A DNA stretch of 64,000 bases, taken from contig NW_004624747.1 of the NCBI RefSeq assembly GCF_000247695.1, forward strand, positions 27,623,408 through 27,687,407. The letters are read 5' to 3'. Made by a program: the position numbers and the translations under genes. The notes beneath the pieces are model-generated. The model was not told the DNA's origin. It searched no databases and was given only the letters and a program-made list of their open reading frames with translations. Source of the DNA: Heterocephalus glaber. Taxonomy: Eukaryota > Chordata > Mammalia > Rodentia > Bathyergidae. Positions 57,067 through 64,000 of this stretch are shown here, piece after piece (positions within the stretch are counted from its first letter, which is position 1; each line of letters starts with the position of its first letter).

Positions 57067-57152
57067 GCCACTCACTGGGTTCCATTCCTCGAGGTTCCGC
57101 CCCACTGCCAGACTCGCCACTCACTGGGCCTGGCCCCTCGAGGCCCCGCCCC
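57067..57152 (+). repeat. GC-rich tandem duplication in ULK1 promoter
   Basis: GCCACTCACTGGG at 57067-57079 recurs at 57116-57128, and cctcgaggttccgcccc recurs as cctcgaggccccgcccc. The period is 49 bp with differences concentrated at CpG/TpC-type sites. Confidence 0.75.
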
Positions 57153-57479
57153 TGCCCGACCCCGAGGCGCCTTAGTCCCCGCCCAAGGCCCCACCCCCGG
57201 GCTGTGCGGCTGCGCTGGCGTCTTAGGCTCCAAGGCCCGGCCGCCGCGGCTCTTTTGTTTCCCTGCCGGGGCTCGAGCTTCGAGTCTGGGCCGCAGTCTG
57301 GGTCGTGTCAGAGCCGGAGCTGAGTCGGAGTCGGAGTCGGGGCCGGAGCCAGAGCCGAGTCGGAACGGGAGCCGGGCGTCTCAGCCTGTCCGTCCACCAG
57401 CGCTCCTCGGATCCCGGCGAGCGCGGCGCCCGGCCCTCCCTCGGGCCCGCGGGGCTGGGACCCGGCCCAGGCCTGCCCG

Positions 57480-57572
57480 ATGGGGCGCGCGGCCCCGGCG
57501 ATGCGCCCGCGCCCGGTCCTACGAGCCCGGCCCCGCGCGCCCGGCCCACCCGCGTTCCGCGCCTCCGCCTGA
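57480..57572 (+). promoter_or_regulatory. ULK1: Upstream ORF in ULK1 5' leader (30 codons)
   Basis: ATG at 57480 opens a 30-codon frame ending at TGA 57570-57572, 53 bp before the ULK1 ATG and in a different frame. It contains a second in-frame ATG at 57501. The peptide is Arg/Pro/Ala-rich ([19 protein letters not shown]…). It would be in the leader if transcription starts before 57480; the initiation context (gcccgATGg) is moderate. Confidence 0.5.
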
Positions 57573-57625
57573 GCCCCGCGCGCAGCCCGCCGCGCCCCTC
57601 CCCGCGTCCCCGGCCCGCGCGCGCC

Positions 57626-57736
57626 ATGGAGCCCGGCCGCGGCGGCGTGGAGACCGTGGGCCGCTTCGAGTTCTCGCGCAAGGACCTGATCGGCCACGGC
57701 GCTTTCGCAGTGGTCTTCAAGGGGCGCCACCGCGAG
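57626..57736 (+). CDS. ULK1: ULK1 coding exon 1 (kinase Gly-rich loop)
   Basis: ATG at 57626 in a good context (gcgccATGg). It encodes [37 protein letters not shown], 37 codons in phase 0, before GAG|gtgggt. [11 protein letters not shown] is the ATP-binding glycine loop. The start is fixed by similarity to human MEPGRGG. The frame stays open upstream to 57227 without an in-frame ATG. Confidence 0.96.
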
Positions 57737-57914
57737 GTGGGTGCTTGCGAGACCCCGGCGCGCGCCCCAGCCTGGGACTCTCTTCCCGGGGACCCCAGCC
57801 CCTATCTGAGAGCCCAGGCCGGGCTGCTTCCAGGACCCCCACTCGAGAACTTCACCGGAGCCAGGGGAGGGGCGTCCGTGTGTCCCCACCTTCAAGGCCA
57901 CACTTGGTTTCCAG

Positions 57915-58007
57915 AAGCATGACCTGGAGGTCGCGGTCAAGTGCATTAGCAAGAAGAACCTGGCCAAGTCCCAGACGCTGCTGGGGAAGGAAATCAAAAT
58001 TCTCAAG
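57915..58007 (+). CDS. ULK1: ULK1 coding exon 2 (catalytic lysine)
   Basis: A 93-bp exon after tggtttccag, phase 0 at both ends. It encodes [31 protein letters not shown]. Lys46 in AVKC is the ATP-anchoring lysine, and the Glu in GKEIKIL would pair with it from helix C. Skipping would stay in frame but destroy kinase activity. Confidence 0.96.
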
Positions 58008-58082
58008 GTGAGCTGGTGCTCCAAGAGGGAGGGAGCGGGCCAGCCTGTGCCTGCATGTGAGAAACTTGGTTTTCCGACCTAG

Positions 58083-58124
58083 GAGCTGAAGCACGAGAAC
58101 ATCGTGGCGCTGTACGACTTCCAG
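58083..58124 (+). CDS. ULK1: ULK1 coding exon 3 (micro-size, 42 bp)
   Basis: A 42-bp exon after ccgacctag, encoding ELKHENIVALYDFQ, phase 0 at both ends, donor CAG|gtgagg. The intron before it is only 75 bp (58008-58082). ELKHENIV is the kinase HxN motif region after helix C. Confidence 0.95.
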
Positions 58125-59300
58125 GTGAGGCCTGGGGGGGATAGAACAAGAAGGGTCAGAATGCCCTGCACAGTAAAGCTGAGGGGGGGGGGGGGGGCAG
58201 TGTCACCGCCTGACCCGCCTTTCCAGATCAGTGTCCCCGGCTGTGGAGCTGGGAGCTCCTCGGGGGCCCTGGGTCTTCGGCCCAGATTTGACCTGGCTCC
58301 CCTGGGTGTTGAGCAGCCCTGGGCTTGCGAGCTGCCCGGCTGGGAGGGGAGGGGACTCGGGGTGTTGCACTGACTGCCTGGGGGCCTCTCCGGGTCTGGA
58401 CCCCCTTCGTGTGTGGCCAGTGGCCCGGTCTGAGTCTGGCGTCCCAGGCAGGCCCACCTGCCTGGCCCTCGGCTTGTTTGTTGACAGCGCTCCGGCGACC
58501 GGGCATTGGCCAGGGCCTCTCTGCGTCAGACCGGGAGGGGGAGGCGCCGGGAGACTCCGCGCTGGCAGTTGATGCTGGGCCTGCTGGACGCCGGGGCACC
58601 TCAGGCCTGGCGGCCTCCGTAGGCCAGCCGGCAGCTCAGCCGCTCCCCACCTTGCCCCTCTCAGGACCCCGGGGCCAGTGAGGCAGGGCCGGGGCCCAGG
58701 TCCCCCGCTTTGGGGCCAGGAGCTGGGGACAGGTCTGCCGGCGAAGTGCTGACTAATGGTTTCGAAACCTGTTTACGGGGCGGCTCGCGGAGGAACGGCC
58801 CTGGCTGAGGGAGGTTCCCGGCAGCCTGTATCTGGGCCTCCGTCGCTGACTTTCTGCTGTGGGTGTGGGCAGGGCCAGGCCTCCTCTGACAGGGAGTGAC
58901 ACTGTTCCATGCCCCACCCTCCCGCTTGCCTCCTTGCTCAGCCCTGCTGCCCTGACCCGCCTCTGCTCCTCCATGCTCGCTCCATCCTTCCCCTTCCCCC
59001 GCCCTGGGTCTGAAGCCTCCAGTGTGCCCCAGGGCAGGGCAGACACCGGCTGGCTCCAGGTGGCTCCCCACAGTGCGGTCTGCTGTCCTGCTGGGGACAC
59101 CTCGGACTGGGCACTGCCACTCCTCCTCCAGCGTTGGCAATGCTGTGGCTTCCTCTGCACAGAGGAAATGCTGAGAAGGCAGCCACATACCCGGGCGGGC
59201 AGCTCTCACCCTGGTGCAGGACTGCCCCGTACCTTAAGAACTTGCTTGGGACGAACACCGGGCCAGAAGAGATGATTGGATTTTATGTATTCACTTATTT

Positions 59301-59615
59301 GAAGCAAGGCCTTGAACTCAGGACCTTGCGCTCTCAAGGCAGGTGGGGTGCCACCGAGCTACATCCTTGGCCCAGGGTTTTGTTTTTTCTTTCTTTTTTT
59401 GTCCCAGGGATCGAACTTGGGTCCTTGCGCTTTTGAGGCAGGTGGTAGAACCACTGAGCTAAATCCCGGGCCTAGGGTTTTGGTTTTTTTTGAGACAGGG
59501 TCTCACTATATAGTGTAGGCTGTATACCCAGTCTGGCCTTGAACTAGTGGCAGTCCTCCTGCCTTTGCCTCCAGAGTGCTGGGATTACAGGCGTGGGGCA
59601 CCACACCTGGCCCAA
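59301..59615 (-). mobile_element. Array of two ID-like SINEs and one B1, minus orientation
   Basis: An ID-like copy at about 59301-59373 (…gagctacatccttggccc), a second at 59393-59473 (cagggatcgaacttgggtcc … gagctaaatcccgggcc), then a B1 at 59485-59615 (gagacagggtctcactatat … ggcaccacacctggccc). The second ID is bracketed by agggttttg, so it inserted into the T-rich end of the B1. Confidence 0.85.
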
Positions 59616-59636
59616 TTTGTTTTTAAAAATAGGTAA

Positions 59637-59745
59637 ACTGGGTGTGGTGACTATGCTTTTGATCCCAGCACTTGTGGAGGCTGAGGCAGGAGGATCATCT
59701 GAGTTCAAGGCCATCCTGAACTAGTAAGACCTCTCAAAAAAACAG
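59637..59745 (+). mobile_element. B1-like SINE
   Basis: actgggtgtggtgactatgc, gatcccagcacttgtggagg and gagttcaaggccatcctgaa. It lies tail to tail with the minus-strand array. Confidence 0.87.
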
Positions 59746-60017
59746 CATAGGTGATAAATGATCGGGCAAGGGTGTCTCTGAATTAACACTTTCAGCCACC
59801 TGTTAGGCCACAAGGACCCTTCCTTGGGCCTGTCCTCTTGGCCAGCTGTGCTGAGGACTTGAGCTCCTGTGTGTTCAGGGTCAGAACTGCCTGTAAACTC
59901 AGTGACAGTGGCCTGTGAGGCTTCTTGGGCATTGAGGAAAGGAGTACCTTGTGATAGGGTGTATGTAGGTGTCCCGGGTTGCTTTCTTTTTTGTGGAGGC
60001 TTTTTGTTGTTTGTTAA

Positions 60018-60160
60018 TTTGAGACAGAGTTCGCTGTGTAGTTCAGGCAGGCCTTGGACTCACTATGGAGTCCAGGCTGGTGTCAAACTCATGCTGATCC
60101 TCCTGCCTCAGCCTCCCAAGTACTAGGATCACAGGCATGTGCCACCACACGGGGCCTATT
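60018..60160 (-). mobile_element. B1-like SINE
   Basis: tgagacagagttcgctgtgt, two caggctgg/caggcagg units, cctcctgcctcagcctccca and gtgccaccacacggggcc. Confidence 0.85.
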
Positions 60161-63100
60161 TTTGTTCTGGTGTTGGTTTGTCTGTCTTCTCAGTGTTGAG
60201 GATCAAACTCGGCCTTGTGCATGCCCAACTCCAGCCCTCCTGTGCTCTTCTGAGCTGCCTGGCTGTGCTCTGGGCCCGTCCTGTGGCTGCTGGGGGATTG
60301 GGATGGGGTGCTGCTTGCCACTCACTGCCCCCAGAAGAGGGTGACAGGCTGGCATGCTGCAGCCAGGTGCCGTGCTAGGGAGTGTTAACGCACCTGGGCC
60401 CTGCAGACAGCCCTGGTTCCAGCGTTGCCTGTGGCTGACCTGGACGCCTGGGCAGTGCTGCCTTCCTGGAGAGCAGGCAGGGAGTGCAGGCCCTGGAAGT
60501 AGGTGCAGGGTGAAGGCGCAGGGGCCCGCAGCCAGCGGTCTTACATCGGAGTGTGAGCACTGAGGCATGTTAGGGGCCACGAAGGGATCAGAGCTTCACG
60601 AGTCTTGAATAAAGTGACAGTGGGGAGGACAACATTCTCAGTGAGGCCCCTGGCAAAGCAGGCACCTTTGGGAGAGCACGGTGCCCCAGGAGCCACCCGG
60701 CCTCTGCCTTCCCGTCTTCCCTCTGAGCCTGGCTGTGCCAGCTGCCTTGCTGGCCTTGGTGCTCTGTAGAAGTGGGGCCGCAGCCTCGGCCGGGAGTGCT
60801 GTGTCTGGTGACAGCCGCCTTTCTGCTCCTGGCCCTGTGCTGGCCTGCTAAAGGACTGATGTCACATCTGTGCTTGGACCAGGCCCTTCAGCCAGGTGGG
60901 CATGTCTGGCCGAGGGACTTGCTGCCCTGTGCTCCTTGTGCTGCCTGTGTCCCCTGCGTGTCCTGTCGCCCTCCACCACCTTGGGTCAGCAGGGCTGGGC
61001 TTGGGACCTGAGGGGACATCCTGCCACCACTGTGCTTGGCAGGAGCCAGGTGGGCCTTCCCCCTTGGCAGGCCACCTCCCTTCCCTTCTGGGAGCACCCG
61101 GAAGAGCGGGGGATGGGGTGGCTGTGTCCCCAGCATTGCGGCTTTGCCACCCTCAGCTCTGGAGGAGTGAAGTAGGTCACACCTTCCCGCCCATCCGCCA
61201 TGCCAGCCTGAATCGCCAGATGAGTGGGCCAGCGAAGGTGGGGAGCCTGGATCCTGTTAAGGATAGGGGCAGGCAGCGCCTACGTGCCCAGGTGCCCATG
61301 CCCACGTGGATGCCCTGTGCAGCTGCCCTGCCAGGAAGCTGTCCTCTGCCTGGCGTGGGTGCCAGTGGAAGTGGCAGCCCTGTCTCCGAGGTGGCACTTG
61401 TGTCGTCCCTCTTAAGGCTTTGTTTTGTCGTCATGAGCCTTGGTGTGCACTAGAGGGGTTCACCGTGGCAGCCCAGCAGGCCCGGGTCTGTGTCCCAGGC
61501 CCAGCAACCTTGCTGTCCCCTCGGGGGGCTGGGAGTGGCGCGGTGAGCCTCGTGTGTCTAGCACCACCAGCAGCCCAGGCCCATGGTCTCTAGCAAGCAG
61601 AGCCCGGGAGCTGCCACCAGTGCCTGTGTGGGCTTCAGGTGGGCTTGGGAGGCTGCTCCGGATCCATCCCCAGCTTCGGGCCCTGGAGAGCCACTTCCAC
61701 AGGGAGGGTGCCCAGGTGGCCATGGGGACCCTCCTGGCTCGGGCCTGGCTCCACCTCCTGTCACCCTCCTGGGCGGCACTGTGCCTCAGACAGCCCTGTC
61801 GGCTAGGCTCTGGCCTTGAGACTAAGGAGGGTGTGAGCCTGCATGCCCAGGCTGGCCCTGCCACTTCCCAGCTGGGCGGGTCGCCTGGCTCCGTGGGGTG
61901 GGGCTGCACTCTGCTCAATTGTGCCGTGAGGCTTGCGAGAGTTGGGCTTGGGGTCCGGAGCTGGGTCTTCTGAGGCCAGGGCTCTGCAGTGTCAGAGTTG
62001 GGGGCTGTCCAGTGCCCTCTCCTGGGTTTAGGGGAATTCGAGGCTCTTTGAACTTTGCCTTTTAGGGGATGCAGAGGGCTGCCACGGAGGGGAGGAGATG
62101 GTCCCTGAAGTCTAGGCCAGCAGCTCAGGGAGGTAGCCCACCTCTGGCCATAGCTGTGTCCTCAGTCTTGCCTCTATGGCCAGAACCCAAGAGTGGCTCA
62201 AGTCCCTCCCTGTGCCCTCTGGCTGTGTCTGTCCCAGGACAAGTGGCCAGTGCTGGCAAGTCCCAGAGGTCCCATGCTGGGGTCTCCCTGAGGCTGCCCC
62301 TGAAACTGTTTTGGGTCCTATCTGTCACCTCCTGGCCCTGGGCTCTCCTGGGTCTGACTTTTTGTCTCCAGTCTCTGATCCTCTGTCAAGGTCTGTGTCC
62401 TACATCCTGGTCTCTGACCCTCAGCTCCACCCCGGGGACTCCCTAGCCAAGCCACACCTGCCGGGTGGTTATCTCTTCCCTGCAGCTGGCCTGGAAGGTC
62501 AGGTTGGGGTGGGGCTGAGGCACAAGGGAGGTCAGGCGGGGACAAATGGGGACTGGGTGGGGTGGGTCAGGGCTTCCCTCTGGGGCTGTCCCTGCCTGTA
62601 GGCTGAGATCTGCCCTGCCCTCAGCTTCCTGGGTTGGGTGCTGAGCACTGGGGGTCCTGGGGCCTGGCAAATTGGGGGCAGGGTGGCTTGCACGTGGGGC
62701 AGGCAGGTGGCAGCTGGCTGTTGGGTTGCCAGTGTGTGTGCTTGAGCTGCAGGTACCTGACCCTGCAGCCCTCTGAGACGCCCTGCACCCCTCCAGGCAC
62801 CAGATCCACTGTGAGCCTGGGGCTCATGAGCTCAGCCCCTCTGGCCCCCACTTGGGGGGGGCGGACAGCAGAGTGGAGTTAGAGCAAGTAGGGCGTGGAC
62901 CCCTGAGCGCCCTGCCTGGGCCCTGTAGTCACGGGGTACAGGGCTTGCTGTTGCTGGCAGAGCTGCCCCTGTGGGTGGGAAGACACCGCCTACACAGGGA
63001 CTTTTGCAGGGTGGCCAGGCCCAGCCTGCCTGACTTGTCTGGCCTGGGCCTCGATGGCCTCCGTATTGTTCCAGGAGTGGGTGTTGGTGCTGTGCGCCTG

Positions 63101-63424
63101 CCTGAGCTCGGGGTGGTGTGGGGGGCTCAGCTCAGCCTGGTGTGTACTGCCCATGGGCGGCCAGGAGCAGAGCGAGGGTGGGTGCCTCAGGCTGGGGCCC
63201 CGGTGCTGACAGCCTGGCAGTGCCAACCCCTCAGGGCTGGGAGCACCTGAGCCTGAGGCCACACAGCCTTGCACCTCCCTGGCTGGACCTGCACACCTGC
63301 TGGTACCCTGGCTGGGAGTCACCATGCACAGGATGCAGTGCTGAGTGTGGAGACCTTGGGCTGAGGGACCCCGACTGCAGTCCCCTGCTTCCTTGCAGGC
63401 TGCGCGCACGCACAGAATTTCTTT

Positions 63425-63690
63425 TTCTGTTGTTCTGTGGTATGGATTGAATCCATGACCTTTTCCCTGAGCTATGTTTCCAGCCCTTCTTTTTTTTTTG
63501 GTACGGGATCGAACTCCGGTCCTTGTGCTTGCGCAGCGGGAAGCGAAACCACTGAGCTAAATCCCCGGCCCTTCCAGCCCTTTTTTATTAGCTTGCTAAG
63601 TTGCCCGTGCTGGGCTTAGATTTGAGATCTTGCCTGAATCTCCAGAGTGCTGGGATTATGAGTGTGGGGCAGCACACCCGGCCCAGGCCC
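63425..63690 (-). mobile_element. Older ID+B1 composite SINE, minus orientation, interrupted
   Basis: ID part at 63434-63485 (ggtatggattgaatccatga … gagctatgtttccagccc) and B1 part at 63583-63690 (gcttgctaagttgcccgtgc … agcacacccggccc) are separated by a younger SINE. Confidence 0.8.
63489..63571 (-). mobile_element. Young ID-like SINE nested in an older SINE
   Basis: Oligo-T, ggtacgggatcgaactccgg, then gagctaaatccccggccc. ttccagccctt flanks it at 63478-63488 and 63572-63582, a target-site duplication inside the older composite element. Confidence 0.92.
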
Positions 63691-63892
63691 ACATTTCAAC
63701 TGAAGTGGCCACAACTGACAGAGTCACCCGCCTCCAGAGTTGTCTTGGCTGCCAAAGTCCTGCCTCCAGTGTTGACTGGCTGAGTCCCGGGCCTGGCCAT
63801 GGCTGCTGTGCCCAAGTCCCAGGAGGTGGGTGATGTGTTGAGGCACCCAAGATGACCCTTGCTGCATCCCTCATGGCCTCTCTGTCCTGTAG

Positions 63893-63925
63893 GAAATGGC
63901 CAATTCTGTCTACCTGGTCATGGAG
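63893..63925 (+). CDS. ULK1: ULK1 coding exon 4 (33 bp)
   Basis: A 33-bp exon after tgtcctgtag, encoding EMANSVYLVME, phase 0 at both ends, donor GAG|gtgagc. This is the strand ending at the gatekeeper/hinge of the kinase N-lobe. Human ULK1 continues YCNGGDLADYL after this point, beyond the window. Confidence 0.95.
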
Positions 63926-64000
63926 GTGAGCCCTGGGTCCCTAGCAGCAGAGTCTGTGGTGCAGGGAGGGGCTTGGCGGGGCTGGGGCTGGGGCTGGGGC
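63926..64000 (+). other. ULK1 intron 4, start only
   Basis: Donor gtgagc, then a G-rich run of ggggctggggctggggc repeats at the window end. Confidence 0.8.

Larger units (their letters stand above)
56250..57900. promoter_or_regulatory. ULK1: CpG-rich ULK1 promoter and exon 1
   Basis: CpG-dense sequence with many GC boxes (cccgcccc, ccccgcc) from about 56250, densest at 57090-57740. It contains an inserted ID-like SINE (56975-57058) and a GC-rich tandem duplication (57067-57152). No TATA box is evident, as expected for a housekeeping-type promoter. Transcription probably starts within about 57200-57320, but no start can be fixed from sequence. Confidence 0.75.
58125..63892 (+). other. ULK1 intron 3 (5.8 kb)
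   Basis: The largest visible ULK1 intron. It starts with a G-run near 58183-58197, is GC-rich and repeat-poor to 59270, then carries an ID/ID/B1 array (59301-59615), a B1 at 59637-59745 and a minus-strand B1 at 60018-60160 with an ID-like remnant near 60180-60240. From 60250 to 63400 no repeat, RNA gene or exon is recognised. A nested SINE pair lies at 63425-63690. Confidence 0.65.
57226..64000 (+). other. ULK1: ULK1 gene, 5' portion (autophagy kinase)
   Basis: Four coding exons (57626-57736, 57915-58007, 58083-58124, 63893-63925) join in phase 0 to the first 93 residues of ULK1, a Ser/Thr kinase of about 1050 aa that starts autophagosome formation with ATG13, FIP200 and ATG101. Visible are the N-lobe Gly-rich loop, the catalytic lysine and the helix C region. 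The residues match human ULK1 closely (NKKN reads SKKN here). The rest of the kinase domain, the Ser/Pro-rich region and the EAT domain lie beyond base 64000. The gene start is an estimate. Confidence 0.95.

Noticed and set aside
59869..63400. Several plus- and minus-strand frames of 60-185 codons in ULK1 intron 3
   Set aside because: They have no phase-compatible splice sites relative to exons 3 and 4, no family resemblance, and exons 3 and 4 already join to match ULK1 without a gap.
8365..63571. tRNA-like A-box/B-box sequences (for example 8365, 9496, 52576) as tRNA genes
   Set aside because: They lack a foldable cloverleaf and end in oligo-A with target-site duplications. They are tRNA-derived SINEs.
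1..64000. Operons, CRISPR arrays, insertion sequences, phage or biosynthetic clusters
   Set aside because: The window is mammalian nuclear DNA with spliced genes and SINEs. None of these features is present.

Overview
The window is vertebrate nuclear DNA from a mammal, almost certainly a non-murid rodent. Three multi-exon genes lie on the + strand in the order SFSWAP (3' part) - MMP17 (complete) - ULK1 (5' part), the order I know from human 12q24.33. Exons are short with GT-AG borders, introns are long, CpG-rich segments sit at the MMP17 and ULK1 starts, and the DNA is full of SINEs. The SINEs are a young tRNA-derived ID-like family (A-box/B-box head, ending in a GGTACC-type junction plus oligo-A), B1-like 7SL-derived elements, and composite B1+ID units of the kind described in several non-murid rodent families. 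I cannot name the species from sequence alone.

Layout. 1-30290: last eight coding exons of SFSWAP (432 codons plus stop), covering the charged linker, the Lys-rich stretch and the Arg/Ser-rich C-terminus; both SURP domains would lie upstream of the window. 30291-35500: intergenic, GC-rich, with a few SINEs and no convincing gene. 35500-47975: MMP17 (MT4-MMP), ten coding exons that splice in frame to 581 aa, with signal peptide, cysteine switch, furin site, catalytic zinc motif, hemopexin domain and a GPI-type tail, plus a poly(A) signal. 47976-57225: SINE-rich intergenic DNA that runs into a CpG-rich promoter. 57226-64000: ULK1 5' leader and exons 1-4 (first 93 aa, kinase N-lobe); the gene continues past the window.

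The three genes do not form a pathway. SFSWAP is a nuclear splicing regulator, MMP17 a GPI-anchored surface protease and ULK1 the autophagy-initiating kinase. No novel multi-gene system is visible. The points most worth a second look are regulatory and structural: a duplicated module in the MMP17 promoter, a short upstream ORF and a long in-frame stop-free leader in ULK1, a SINE plus a GC-rich duplication in the ULK1 promoter, a duplicated splice acceptor at the last SFSWAP exon, and nested young SINEs with clear target-site duplications.

All exon borders were read by eye from splice consensus, codon phase and remembered family sequence; no alignment was run. Most other long open frames are chance products of GC-rich DNA.
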